From: Paramacrobiotus metropolitanus
Taxonomy: Eukaryota; Tardigrada; Eutardigrada; Parachela; Macrobiotidae
Assembly (NCBI RefSeq): GCF_019649055.1
Contig: NW_026570223.1
Location: forward strand, 1,860,001-1,924,000
Reading direction: 5' to 3'
Length of the DNA stretch: 64,000 bases
In this document: positions 34,691 through 48,400 of the stretch, in pieces
Numbering within the stretch: the stretch's first letter is position 1
How the letters are laid out: the number at the start of each line of letters is the position of its first letter
The notes under the pieces: generated by a model
What the model was told of the DNA's origin: nothing
Database searches by the model: none
The model's input: only the letters and a program-made list of their open reading frames with translations
Program-made: the position numbers and the translations under genes

Positions 34691-35332
34691 TGTACTCACA
34701 ATCAGTAAATACTACACCAGCACGGCAAGAAAATATTAAGAACAATATCTAGAATAGTAAAACAGGATAATTTATGGGTTGCAAAAATATTTCTTTGACT
34801 TCTAATTTCACCTAAAGATTGCTCAGCTGGCTTTCAAGTTTGAAATTTGTGGAAATGTAAACAATCGTAATGCGCAGTCATCGTGCGCGTGCCCACGTGC
34901 ACACCAAATACGCGCCGTTGCGCATTGCACCGCATTACCAGGCACGTGCTGTCGTCTTCTGCACCTTTAATACGTTGCAGAGCTTGTTTGTTTCCGAAAT
35001 TTATAAGATATAACCGTTATAACGTCGAGGATTTCAACGAAAGCCTGGTCTATCCTATCGAGGCACTGTTCCTTCTTTGTGCTACTAATTTTAAAAGTCA
35101 GTTCTGTGGTAAAATTAACAGTATCATATTGATGCAGTCATCCGGCATATTGTTTCAGGTTCTGACTTGAGTTTCATTATTTTCGAAGTCCCTGCGACGA
35201 CTGTGAGTATCTTTGAGGTATCCGCATGTGATGTTTCGTGTGCTGCTTGATTGTGGTTATAAAGTGTTGTGGTGCCCCTTTGTCACTAATCTGTGCAGTT
35301 TCCTGAATTTTTGAGCTGAGCACAAGAGAAAC
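34691..35332. promoter_or_regulatory. Divergent promoter region (GH63-like gene / PAIP1-like gene)
   Basis: The two start codons point away from each other across 642 bp, so this segment should contain both promoters and 5' UTRs. The part around 34880-34980 is more GC-rich than its surroundings (several GCGC/CGTGC motifs). I see no convincing TATA box. Whether the two genes are co-regulated is not visible from sequence. Confidence 0.55.
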
Positions 35333-38310
35333 ATGAGTAGCAGTGACTTTGCGAAAAACGCTTTCTCTCAGGTAGGAGGCTGTTCTTCCTTTTGGTGGTG
35401 GGCTTTCAAAATTGTTTGATTGTGTAATGACAGTAATGCTGTACAAAGTCCTGCTAAAGGTACTCGTATATCTCTTGAGCCGTGACAGAGGAAGGAAAGT
35501 TTTAAATTCTAAACCCTTTCTAATTGACTGTCACGACTCTTTACGACTTCTGGTAATTGGAAGTTAAACAGCAACAGTTGCAAGCAGTAAGACATAATCA
35601 TTAGTCATTAATGATATAGTCACCTAAAATTTCATCTCACAATGGTTATTTCAAAAATAATTCTCCGTTTGGTGAGAATTTTGATTGGGTTTATAATTTA
35701 CGGATTTACCTTAAGAAGTTGAAAGTCTACTCTTACTGAAGTATCTTGGTAAATATTCATTTTAAATTTACTTCTAAATTAAACTCAGTTGACTTTTTAA
35801 TGATGTTTTCCCGTTTTAGCAGATGTATTTTTTGAAAGTTTTCTGACAGTCCAGCTTAATAAATTACTCAACAGTCAACAACATTAGTTCGGAACTTTGG
35901 AACTAGTCGCAAGTTCAAGGCTCGTGAAATAATTTTTTTATTTCTGACGTTATCTTTGCCAGGTTACTGGCTGGTTGGCTAAGCCTTCCGTGATTCGCCC
36001 AACAGCACCAGCACCTCGGGCAAGTCAGTCCAGTCCGACCACCACGGAAACAACCGCCGTTCCCCCGGGTGTCGATAAGACCGTTGTTATCGAGGAACCC
36101 ACTGTCCGTCAACCATCTCCCATTCCGCCTGTTGTGGAAAACGAAGTGGCGAAAACATCCATTTCCGAGATGGGTGACAATAACTTCGAAGACATCGCTG
36201 ACGATGCGGCAGCTACCGCCTTCGATGACGCGTTTTCCAATTTGCTGATGTACACACCAGGCACCGAAGAGGACATCAGTGAGACCTTGGAAGAGCTGGT
36301 CGGGACACTGAACGACTGCGTCACGAAGAAAGCCACGGTCGACGAGATGGTGTCCAGTGTTTTTGATACGGCAGCTGCGGGGAAATACGCGCACTATACA
36401 GCGGCCGGGTTTCTCGTACAGCTGTGCCTGCACTTCACCAAAGAAATCGAGAATTTCACCTTCAAAGACTCGTTACTTGTAAGTGCTATGTTTCCTTTTT
36501 CACTCTTCCAGAGATTCTGTATTCCATGCAGTTTTGAAGAATATTTCAAGGCTGATGTTGAACAGTTGGTTAGGTGTAATTTACCGCAATGTTTGTGGAT
36601 GTAGTTGAATTTTTTCAATTGCAGAATCACTTACGAAGTTCCCTGGAAACTTCCGAGAACAATCTGAGGACCTTGACACGTGATGGGGACATTGATCCGT
36701 CCGTTATGGTCCGAACACGTAATGCCATCATCTTTGCTACCGAGCTGAGCCAGAAACTTTTGCATCTCCCGCAGTTCGAGAAGCGATACCCCGCGCTGAT
36801 GTACGACATCACCAGTATTGTCAATATGTGCTTCGATACCCGCTCGGCTGTCCGGGTGGAGTACACCGATAACTGCGCCTGTGCCGTGCAAGTACTCAGA
36901 ATCATCGGGCCGACGTTTGACGAGAAGGTTCGCAATGATCCTTCAGTTGTGACGGTAAGTAAATAGTGTTAATTGGAATCGGTAAAATAAGCAGTATCAA
37001 TACGTACTACGTTACTGCGTTTCCGTTTTTATTGAGGCATTGTATACTCCCGATTTCTACTTTCTTTTGGTTTTGTTTTTTGGGGTATTTTATTGGCATG
37101 CAAATTTATCAGTTTTACCTAAGCACGGTTACCTATTCCGAGCATTAGCGGTATGTTGCTTGTAAAACTGCAATATTTGATTGTGAGTACTGACAATCAG
37201 TATTAGTGTATGTATACGATCTTATAATAGTCCTTTACCGGGACGTGTTGTAATTGGTGGGTACCTCTGAAGCTGTTGTGATATTTTGATATGCTACCTG
37301 TGATATTTTGATTTTGCTACTGATGGTGCTTTACTTTCGGGTTCTGGCATTTGTTGTCACTTGTCAGTTTGCTTGTTTTTGTTATGTGAATGGTGCTCGT
37401 GTTTTCCCTTAGCGCTTCGGTGAAGCGGTTTTGGCTGCAAGCCGAAACAATGCCGGTGATGGGTCGCCGAAAGCGAGCGATAGCGATTATGCGGTAAGGG
37501 CTGTTATCGGCTGACTGTTTTGCATTAACCAAGACTAAGAAATATTATAAGCAGAATAGTAGTATTCTGTAATAGTAATCCGTAATAGTATTTGCTTCGT
37601 ATCGTAAAAATACGGTTACCGTGTGAGCTTTTGTTTTGCTGCATTATCCTGCTATTTCGTTTTTTATCCAAGGTGGATTTGAAAAGTTGTTACCTCACCT
37701 GCCTTTCGATTTTTGTTTGTTGTTGGATGTTTATGTTTGTTTGGGTTTATGGAAGTGATTGTTGTGTGCTGTGAACGGTTTCAGATAATTTAAATATTGT
37801 GCTGTTTTCCAGAAATTTCGAGGATTGATTCCGGCCGTATACGATAACATTCGTCGTATGCTGATTACGGGCAATGAGTTGACACCCCACATTCGGCAAG
37901 ACATCATCAAAATCCTGGAATTCCGTGCCAGTCGCTGGGGCGACGTGCCGCCTCCGGACCAGCCGATGCAGAGTCCTGCCGAACAATTGCCCGGGGCTGT
38001 GGATGAAGTGGACGTAAACCAGGAGCTCACCAAGGAGGAACTTGAATTCTGCGATCAAGCCTTTGAAGATCTGGAATTGGATGAAATTTTGCATGATGAA
38101 GGTCTGCAGTATGGATATGCAGGGGAAGATGGTGGTCAATACCAGGATGAAAACCAGAATTACGGTCAGGAGTATGTCAGCGAGGAGACAGAAGAACCGC
38201 CACGGTTTGTATACAACCCGAACGATTTGCCGCCCGAAGTTATGTCCGAGTTTCGCCGTCGATTGAACAAGCCTGACGGATCAGGTGACCGCTCAACGGG
38301 AACGAATTGA
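35333..38310 (+). CDS. PAIP1: PAIP1-like MIF4G-domain protein (5 exons, 487 aa)
   Basis: Probable poly(A)-binding-protein-interacting translation regulator. Exons: 35333-35371, 35963-36478, 36625-36954, 37413-37493, 37813-38310, all phase 0. An N-terminal Pro/Ser/Thr-rich segment is followed by a MIF4G-type helical domain. The domain starts near TLEELVGTLNDCVTKKATVD and continues through FLVQLCLHFTKEIENFTFKD. It ends in IRQDIIKILEFRASRWG, which matches the PAIP1 segment with LLKLVELRSSNWG. The C-terminus is acidic (ELTKEELEFCDQAFEDLELD), like the PABP-binding tail of PAIP1. I cannot find a clear PAM2 motif. Exon 4 (27 codons, RFGEAVLAAS...SDSDYA) falls inside the MIF4G domain, is polar and in frame, and could be an alternatively spliced cassette. 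A poly(A) signal candidate AATAAA is at 38664. CTIF or another MIF4G protein is the main alternative. Confidence 0.8.
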
Positions 38311-38911
38311 ATACCGGACGTCTCTTCATGAATCTGTTTACTGGTTATGGCATTTCTTGCTTTGTTGTTCTTGCGTATGTCTTATCTGGAATGGGCACGA
38401 TGGCATGTGATGGATATTGGATATACATTCAGGTGGTTTGAAGGAATGTAGTACGGGTAGTTAATTGGTGGTTTTCTGTTAATTTGTTGCGTAACGCCAG
38501 TTTTCCAGTTGACTTGTAATTTTTCGTTGTTAAATATTAGTATGAACTATGAACCGATCAGAATTACCCGGAATAGTATTTGCACGGTTATTATTTTTCC
38601 ACATTTCAAATTTCACCAGTTGCTTCTTTAATGACTTGAATTAAAAATACGGAATCGGCTGGAAATAAAACACAGAAATTGAGCTCTGACTAAAGTAAAA
38701 CAAAGAAAATTTACGGCAACAAAAACTGTTAAAAAAAACCCACGCGCTTAAAATTCCACAACGTCACACCAATGTTTCGTTATACAGTCGGTTAATACCA
38801 GAAAATGCAAGAGCTATATCAAACAGCTACTCGTATTGAGTTTAATTAAGTTTAAATATGACCAGAGCCTAACGGTAGAAATGAAGGACAAATGTACAGT
38901 ACTAAAGTTTA
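38311..38911. other. Convergent 3' spacer after the PAIP1-like gene
   Basis: AT-rich, about 600 bp. It contains AATAAA at 38664-38669, a plausible poly(A) signal for the PAIP1-like gene, and one TACTCGTA octamer at 38828. Nothing else is recognised. Confidence 0.6.
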
Positions 38912-40623
38912 TCAATAATAATCATTTCCCGAAGGCAGAACGGATGTCATGGCTTCCCAACTGGGTCGGCAAAAGCACCGGATGTACGAGGTGGTCGGAC
39001 TATCGCCGCCGGTCCTACAATATAATGACAAAACTGTACCCGGCGTTCTCACGGTGTCAGGTACCATCTGCAAACAGCCACGTACAACAGCAGAACAACT
39101 GAACTAACAAACGTCAATTCCAGATGGCAAAAACCACAGATTAAGGTACATTATCCAAAAAAGGTTGACAGTTGTCACATGGGGTACTCGTACTGTACAT
39201 AAAACTGACTGACAATTCAGATGGAAGAAATGCACCCACTCACCGGCAATGATCATGTGAAAACACATTCTGACGTTCGCGCATACAATCCCGCGGTCGC
39301 GCCAGAGGATCATCGACGTCTTGGTAGATTTTCTGAGGGGTGGTAGGTACACCGGTTGGCTGGTTCTGACCAGCGCCCACGACCTAAAACCAAACTGCGG
39401 CATGAACTTACGACTGGTGCATAAATGGAAAAATTGAGCGATTGAAAGAATTACGACAGACAGTACGGCGTACGCAAACGATTTACAAGAAAGTCACACA
39501 ATGTTTTTATATGAAAATTTGGCCGTTATAATTATTTTTTAAGGAAAGCAGAAATACGTAACATAACAGTAGCTGCATTAACTAACTGCATTTATAAAAA
39601 CGTTATTATTTTACAGTCAGTTAATCGTGTGAAGTGTAGCATCTGAATACTGTATATATTGGCGTTTCCAAAAATTTGTAATTTTAAATCTATCTTCGCA
39701 AGCCAGATTTCCACAAAAAAGCAATTATCATTTATTTACCAGATTTAAACCTATAAAACATAATAATCTACGTGTACTGCATAGTTGTGTCGATTTTAAG
39801 GTGATCCTTCATTTTATTATCAGAAGAAAGCTGATAGCGTTTTTACCGCCTATTCGTAAATAAGGCGCGATGTGCCCAAAGGCGTGGGCGCCATGATTTC
39901 CCAGTTCAACTAATATAATCGTACAGGGTTTTTGGCAGTGGCATCGAACATGAATCATTGAACTGGATTAATCAAAGTCACCTTCAAACCACTTCAGTAA
40001 ATATTGCTAACCTAAAGAGTGTACAATAAGTAAATAATTAAATTTCATGAAAACTTTACCAAAATTGCAATAGAAGAAAACTTTGGTCATAACGGAAGGA
40101 CACCATAACGGCTAAAACTACTGGTATGTTGTACACAGTACTAAACGGTAAACTGAAAAAGCAGCAAAACTGAAATCGAGACCGTGAAAGTTCGTTCCAA
40201 TGAATGCGGCGGCATCAAAGAGGCAAGTTCATTTTACAAGAATAACCATGAATGCCAAGCAATTATTGATGAAAATCATTAAAGCATCGTATTATCCTTA
40301 CCATGTGAGAGTACAAAGTGGCTGGAAGAATGGCATTGTGGCTTGATCGAAAGTCGGATTGGTGCCACTCCTGTTGCGTGCAAAGGCGCTTTGAGCTGCA
40401 CCCCTGAATACACAAGATTCCTCATCAATCCCATTATCCCCGTATAAAATTAGATAAACCTGAAACCTACCGCGGTAAATTCACTGCAGTCAACATCCAT
40501 AAGCGGCTCACTGGCATCAAAACTATCAGGGTTCTTTCGTTTGAAGCCACCAGCAAACGGCAGCTGGTCCCACATCTTGCGCGGAGAAACCGGCTGGATC
40601 GGCTTATCGAAATTCCCTGGCAT
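38912..40623 (-). CDS. Tentative four-exon gene of unknown function (about 165 aa)
   Basis: I do not recognise this protein. Candidate exons in transcript order: 40471-40623, 40302-40403, 39244-39383, 38912-39014; they join in frame to 498 nt. The first exon is the best supported: it starts MPGNFDKPIQPVSPRKMW, ends SEFTA before a good donor (GTAGGT) and has a low-complexity-free, codon-like composition. The third reads VVGAGQNQPTGVPTTPQKI and ends FSHDHC at a GTGAGT donor. The second exon is open in all three frames and its frame was chosen by phase alone. The last exon ends SGNDYY before TGA and is the least certain. No signal peptide or membrane segment. Predicted soluble, possibly disordered. 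Confidence 0.4.
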
Positions 40624-43600
40624 GGCTAAATTATAGCAGATATAAGCCAATAACCACTCAAATAAATTACAACGTGAAAACGGGGAAGGAAGGATAAATA
40701 TTGCAACAAAACAACAAGAAAACATGAGAAATCCGCGCCTATTTCGGATTTTGAGGCTTCTGCTTTCTAAGCTGGGATTCCAGCCACACGAAGTTCCAAT
40801 GCGACTGTAGCGAAATGCCAAAATCTATCGACGGCTTAGTCAGCGCTCATAACTTCCGGTTCCAATGGAATGTGCAGTAGCTAATGGAATTGGAAAATTC
40901 GATGGCACAATGCTTTCTTTTGCTGAAATGTTACAGCTTTTCATAAGTTGACGAATAAAATCCTGTTATTCGCTTCTTATTAGTTTTAATGACAATCTCT
41001 GTTGGCAAACTATGTGACTGCTCTGAAAGTGCTCTCATAGTCTCATTATTATTTTTTTATTTATTGCTTATTGTCATTTGTCAGTCACGTCACCAAGTGG
41101 AAAGTTGAAACGGATGACGCTGCCTGCTAAAAAACCTACTACAGGTACAGAGTAGTGTTGTGGTTTTGTGTCCAACTGGTTACTGTCCATTTGACATGGA
41201 ATCTGGTACGCTCCTTATGGTTAGTCATTACGCTGTACAGGGGCGTCATAGAGGGGGTGTCAACCGGCCCCCTTTTGCCGAACCCTGTAGACGCTTTTTT
41301 GATTAGTAGCAGTTATTAAGACCGTAAGATGAATATTTATTTTAAAGTTTTTAATTGATATTAAAAGGAAATCACGAATTTCGTTGTGTAGGCGCCCATC
41401 GTTAACAGCTACCCGTAGGGCCGTAGCAAATTCAGATGTTCGTTTGACTCCCTACGTAGACTCTGGAGTACAGAGTAGTCCCTATTCATCGGCTTTGCTT
41501 ATTCGGTTCATATTTGGGTTGCCCAGTGCCCGTCATTCCCACTCCCTTCTTTATTATTTTAAGCGGTGATGGTAGCAATGATTTAATTCGTTAGATGCGT
41601 TTTTGTGTAAATATTTCAGTGGCGTTATTACAGTACGTGTTGACAACCCTGTGTACGTTGTACGTGGCCTGAGACGGCGAGTGAACAACAAACAGGACAA
41701 GCTGCCGGGAATAATTGGCCATACGATGGTTCCCGCCTGACGTCAAATTCAGCCTATTTCCCCCGCACGGGAACAGGGAATAATCGCAATTATTAGGGGG
41801 AAGGAAGACACTCAGATTTCACTGACATGTAAGTACACCTCTCCGATCACATCCCACGCCAGTGCGAGAGGATTTCCAGTTTTGTCGGCTGTGAACATGT
41901 GTGATCTGCCTTGTTAGCGCGCACTACACCATCGCGAGTACAGGTACATACTTACTGGTTAGTACATACATACTGTACATTCAGCAGCCGCCATAGCCCC
42001 AGTCATCATATTACGTGATCCCGGTATTGCGTGATGTCCACATTATGATCGATGCTCCTGTCGGCGCGGCACGATATTTCGGCTTTTTCTGTGCACCTCT
42101 CGGTATTTGCGAAAATTTCCATTTTGACACGCGTTTTATCCGGAGCCAGGCGGCTTTTTTATGAGTTCCGCTGCAAATCAGCACTATTTGTTGCTGGCCT
42201 GAGCGTTAATCGGAAATTTCTACCATAAACGACGTTTTATTGCAGAAATCTGAAGAGATGTGGTTTCCGTTTCCAGAGCCGTTGAGTATGAGTATTATTT
42301 GAGTATTATTGGTAAGTGTCACCCGGTCTGTCACAAGCTTCGTTCGTTTAGTCGAGTATTTATTTTCTGTTAAATCTTTTTCGTGAAGAGGTTGTGTGTT
42401 AGTCAATTGTGTCAGCGAGTACGTGTGTAACATACTCGTTTGACGTAGTTTTGTGGAATGTGTCCGCAAAATGCCGGTTGGGACTGCTGATGAGTGATGA
42501 CTGCAGGGAAATGCTGGTCTGGACATTGTCAATGACTACACTTCCGTATCGTGTTAAAAGTGGCTATTGATCAATCCATGACCTGCAGACTGCAGTTAGG
42601 GATTGTTAAAAGGGTCAGGGAAGTTTGTTGTATCGATTAGTAGTTAACATTACTTTGCGGGACATTAATCGTGTCAGTTATTCCGGCTCCATGAATACGC
42701 CGGCTCCGCTGGATAAATTGCTTGCTTTACCCATCTAAAAACGCTCTCCCTGTTTAGCATGCTCGCGGACAGCTGATAAATTCGCGGACAGCTAATGATA
42801 CTTATGGATGTCTTACTTACTTACTAGCTCGGACATGTACTCGTATAATATTATTATCTAAAATATTTCCTCTGACGGATTTGTGGCAATCGTGAACTTT
42901 GCTTTAATCCGTATTAGATCGTTTTTCACCATTTTTTCAAAAGCTCCTCTATCGTTCTAAACGTTAAAGACAGTGACTGCTTTGTTCCTTAATATATTAT
43001 TTTTAAATTATTGATTATTTTGCCGAAGAGTTCTTTCCGCTCTTTTTAGAGAATTCTGGGATGCAAGACATTTCCAGCATTAGGCAAATGAATAGATTTA
43101 TTTCCTGTGTGTTCTTAAAATATTTTCATCATCTCCATTGTCAAGATTGCCTACAGCAGTAGAAGCGCATTCGGCCTTTCTTGAGCAGCACTCTAAATGG
43201 TAACTGGTCTTGAATAGGAGAAATGCCAGACGTTTTTCTCTTGATTCCATACTATTTATTTTGCCCATTTGCGTTTCCGCTCGATTTCCCAGTGTTATCC
43301 GCTATTTAAATGTCCATGCAATCGGAACGAAAAGATTCTCAAAAGTTAACCTAATCTGCACGATCACGCTACACGGGTCAGGATGTGGCAGAGGCCCAAA
43401 TTTTTCCCTTTGACATAAAAAATTGGCCTTGGCGGTGTTCGCTTTGGGCAGCGAGCGGACCATTTCCGGTAGGCCAGTCCTTTTGATGTGCATTGATCTG
43501 ATAAAGGTTGTATTATGTTTTGTTTATGAAATGTGATGATACGGTATCTCTTATGTGGATATCGTTTTTCGCTCTGTGACTTGAGTAGGTGATGCTAATG

Positions 43601-45403
43601 CGATCGGAAGTGACTGTTTTAGTGGTCAAGAAGGTATCCGGTAAAACTTGTTTGTGGGCTTCGGAATTCGCTAACTATTATTTTTGTGCGCCTTATGTAC
43701 TATTAAAATCGCTGAAAAAGAAGTTTTTCATTTAGCGATAATTGCTCTTGATCTTTGGAACTGTCGATGACATGGTCACAAATTTTCGGTGTTGCAATTA
43801 ACTATAAGTAAGTATAAATACTCGTATACAAAAATATGAGTACAAATGCGGTGTTGCACACAGCTGTTCTGCCTGTTTATGAGTACCTGTTTCAAGAATA
43901 CAAGTAGATTTTCTTGCAATCTAATTTGTAATAAACTTTCCAGGACTGTTTAATTTTTATAAAACTTTCGCTGTTCTATCTTTTTATTGCTTTTAATATT
44001 TTATAGTCTGTTTGCTGTGCAAACATCGATAGACTGGGTGTGGGTTATACAGGGTTTTATTTTGTTATTGTACGCGTTGAATCAACAATTGAGCGACAGA
44101 TTAACGATGCAACACCATCCGGAAACTATACCTGACGTTAATGTTGCAAATGTGGAAACTGATGAAGGCTGCGCATCCATGCGGGATATTCGTTTCAACA
44201 GGGCTGCCATACATTTTGTTATAAATAGGTGATAAGCGAATTATCTGATTCAGGTCAGAGTTTCCGTTTTGCATTTTTTTGTCATCTCGTGGTGTTTCTG
44301 AATAGAAAAATTCCTGGGCTGCGCATTACCTCTTTTTTATTTTAACGCTTTTTAAATTTTCTTTGTAAATTGAATCAGTTTTTTTATAATTTTGTTTTCA
44401 TACTATATTATTAGTTATTACATATACGTTTTCGCGAACACTTATAACATGTTCGAATACTTCGTAGTGATAATCGGTTAGCGTTTACTGTTGACATGGA
44501 ATATGATTCATACGAGTGGGCGCTTTTTTGCGAGACAAGTTGAGGTGCAGAGTGATCTAGGTTGCGTCGTTGACTAACGTACAACTACAGACGGCGTAGA
44601 AAGTACAAGCTGTCCCGTAGTTTCAACGAATAGTTATTTTAACTCAATTTGAAAAAGCATGAACAGTCCCAGTCCAGCCGGCATGGAAAAACTGTACGGG
44701 CGGTATTGTACATGTGTTGCGCTCTTGTACAAGTGTTGCGCTCAAGTGCTGACTTGTGTTCACTGAAATTTCTCAAGCGGTGTCTTGCTCACATATTTTA
44801 CAAGCTAAACCGGTTTTTGCCTTTTTGAATTGTTTGCTAAAGGGTTGATTCATTTCAACAACGCTTACTTTATTTTCTGACTATTATTTTAAAAAAACGT
44901 TTTGCAGCGTGCGCCGGAAATGACGGCACAACATAGACAACATTCGTACTAGGCAAATATACCTGGTTTGAAAGTTCGGGTGTGATTTTTTTTGTGGCGC
45001 GGGGTCGTTGAAACACGATCCACATTTCTCCGGCATAAGCAAATAGCCGGTATAGCGCTTATTACGCAAAATATATCCAACTGGCGATCGTGTAGCCGAA
45101 CATTTGTCTCTTGTGTCATGTTGAAAGGTTTGAAATGTTGAGTCAGGTTATGTTTGTTTGAATTCTCGCATGTGCCGGAATAATATTCTCTAGTGCAAAT
45201 TGTTTGTTTTTGCCGACTAATACAAGTATTATCCCCCGATTATACACGTTTTGGAATCATTGGAATATTGTTCTGTTTGTTTACCGTGTGTATTATTTCC
45301 TTGTAGTTTTGGATTTGATTTAGGAGTTTATTCGTTGTGAGTGCGGCGGTTTATTGTTATCGGATTTGTGTTACTGGTATCTACTGCCAAATTTTATCCG
45401 AAA
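40624..45403. other. Long region without a supported gene
   Basis: About 4.8 kb with no exon set that I can assemble on either strand. It presumably contains the promoter and 5' UTR of the tetraspanin gene and of the minus-strand gene at 40623. The block 41680-42130 is more GC-rich and contains a TGACGTCA, the CRE/ATF consensus, near 41739, so it may be regulatory. Reading frames at 42206-42532 (-) and 43987-44232 (+) were considered and not accepted. Two TACTCGTA octamers lie at 42838 and 43819. Confidence 0.5.
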
Positions 45404-48400
45404 ATGGGATGTTTCGGATGTCTGAAATATATTCTCGTTATTTTCTCTATTTTATACATATTTATTGGTTTGGGATTACTGGCTGTGGCGTTATGGATGC
45501 GATTCGATTATCTCAAAGAAGAGGAGCAGTCATTCAATCCGGGCACGGATTACTTTGATATTGCGCTGTGAGTATGATTATTACTTTTATCGATTATCTG
45601 ATGTAATTATTTTTGCATTAACGACTGTTATCCGTAGTCCAAACAGCGGAGATCATAGCCTACCGAGTAGATTAAAAGACACGGAAATATGAGCGCTCTT
45701 CCGCACAATTACGTATCATGTGCCGTATTTTGTTATCCTTTAATATTTCTTAAATTACTTATGAGTTTTCGAACGGGTTGTATGCTATGGATTAGCAAAT
45801 TATTTTTTAATTACCTAGGGGTTGCTTCCTATAATTGCTTTTCAGGAGAGTGGTGTTCTCTTCCTGCAGAATTATCCTCCTGTTCGGGAAATAATTGAAC
45901 ACAGGAATGTTTTAAAGAATATTGCTTATTATGATGATAAACTTTGTTGTTCATCGTTTCGCTTGCGTTTTTACTCCACTTGCTTATTTTTTTGTTGATG
46001 TCCATTGGTAATTTAGCAGTGTCTTAATTATGCATTGCAGGCTGTATTTTTGCAGATACATTGCCATGTCCATTGGATGCTTCCTCGTTTTGCTGGGTAT
46101 TATGGGCTGCGTGGGAGCATTACGGATTAGTTTATGTCTGCTGGGAAATTTTGCCGTGATGATTGTAGCTGCAATCGGCGGCTTAATTGCCGTTGCGGTC
46201 CTATCCTACACATATCAAGATGAAGTTATGAAAATAACGGACCGGATGATTCGCGATCTGGTTATGATGTATGGGACCACTCGTGCGGGGTATGTGTTGA
46301 TAATCAACTGTAGGGTCTCGTTAATTTACCCGCCATCTCCAGACTGACCCAATACCAGTTAGGGACACTATTGGGGCTTGTGCCGCAACGATATCGGTGG
46401 CGGTAGGTCGACTAGGCGCATTGATCGAGCGTCGTGATTAACGAGAAGTCACATTATTTCCCGTTTTAATCGGGATCGATTCCTTCTCGATTGTCTGTTG
46501 TCGATATATAAGCTGCGCCGATCTGTAGCCAGTTTGGTGGCTAAATTGCAGTCGGATCTTTACATCAGTTTTGGCAGATATTAGAAATACCAAATATGTA
46601 CTTTGATCCTAAAAGTTTCGGGCGAAAGCGTTCTGTTCAAAAATAAATTGAAAGGTCGTTTTATTATGTATAAACAAATTATTATAAATCGGACTTTCGG
46701 GTTTTACCAAAGTTTTCGCTTAATTTTCGGGCTGTTGCAAACGAAAAGTTTACCTAAAGGGTAAAGATTATTAAAGGTAAAATAAACTGCAGAGCTAATA
46801 AATTACTGAGCTTGGTTGGCTTGGCTTTCGCTGTGAGATAAAAGTGAGTTCCGCTTTTGCTATGCCTAATTGAAACTTTATTGCCTTGTAATTTTTTCTT
46901 AAAATTCAATTCGAAGTTCCTACTAAATGTAGCCGGAGGCCATTTATTACCGAGCCGGCGTTTTTTGGCGGTAATAGCTGACTGAACAAAACCCATGGGG
47001 TTCGCTGTGGATGAGCATGATCAAATGTGACAAAACGCCTTCGATCGACTCCATTCATCCCAGCTGTGAAAATTGAGCCGGCGGCTAGACATCGCAGATG
47101 GTATTTTGATCATGCCCATTAATGGGTTGTACATTTTCCGAGCGGATCGAATTAATTAGGGAATAGGGAAGAGGATGCCTCTTGGAGCCTCGCGTGATTT
47201 GATAAAAATTACTCCGCATGTGTTTTGGGCATCCATAAGTGCCGGCGCGCGGCTTCTATTTGGCGGGCAAATTACGGGGTTCGAATAAACTCCCTGGGCT
47301 GCTATTTGTTCGGGAATAATACACTCCTTGAAATTCGATCGCGACACTGAGGGTAATGCGTGTGCTCGAGTTTTTGCAGTGGCCGAACCGAAAAGTAATT
47401 GCAACTAATGGGACTACGCACATTGTATCTTGCTTGTGCTTGCTTTCAGCTGTGATCAAGGGTAATTTCAAATTTATTCGCTACTGCTGGATTTTTTCTC
47501 AAAAAAAAAATATTTAAAAGTGCGAGCTTTTCGATACAAAAACGTCGCTTAAAATTTTAATAATAATTTGTTTGAACACTTTATTAATCTGCGTATGAAG
47601 TCTGCCGTGGAAAATATAGAAAAGTATTGTCGATCAAAATGCTTTATTATAGTAGGAAATAATGCCATGGTTTTTCCCACGAACGTAGCAGCAGACTGGG
47701 GCAATAATGTGATTAGTCCTATTTTGTCGCATTTCTAAATTAGTACATTTGCGTCATTCCTTCCCCATCAGAGCTATGCCGTAACAGCAACTACTTCATC
47801 AACCAACCATTGCCGCACGTGTCATGTCAACTTATGCATGTAGTCTAAATATAATTTTTGGAACATGCTTTCTGTGAGATTAGATTGCCTAACGATTTCT
47901 GATCGAATTTTGCGGCATCAATTGGATAGCCGAGGTTGCCGACCGTCTCAGCCGCGTTTTGCATAATAATAACAATCGTAGCACATGTAACCGTGATATG
48001 GATCTTATTGCAGTTAAGAATTTTTCTGGCTAACCGTATAGCTTACTTAACCTGACTGTGTAATCTGTGTCATTTTTAAATTATTAGTCGCTTATTATCA
48101 TTTGAATTTTTTAGACACTGCACAGCATTGTGACTGCATGGTGATACATTGCATTTAATTCTACCAATAAAATTTGATTTAAGTACAGATAGGTTCACGT
48201 GTATAAGATCGCTTATTCGGAAGTGAACAGTTGTAAAACATACCACAAAATTGAAAATACAGAATAGGTTGCGCTTTACTTAATGCGGATGAAGTGCAGA
48301 TGCTTTTTAATAACCGGAAATCCAAAATAGTACGAGTACAAATGCTTCTACGGCCTTTGTTGCTTCAATTTTTTCTGTATGAAGACGCGAGTTGTTCTTT

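Noticed and set aside
42206-42532. 108-codon minus-strand frame
   Set aside because: Ser/Thr/Asn-rich without motif, no neighbouring exons, and AT-rich noncoding composition around it.
43987-44232. 81-codon plus-strand frame, with an acidic second half starting MQHHPETIPDVN
   Set aside because: The second half looks somewhat codon-like, but I found no splice sites joining it to a gene and no homology.
45341-45571. Longer N-terminus for the tetraspanin from an upstream GTG
   Set aside because: Tetraspanins start with a very short cytoplasmic MxC segment, which the ATG at 45404 provides; the upstream start is not ATG.
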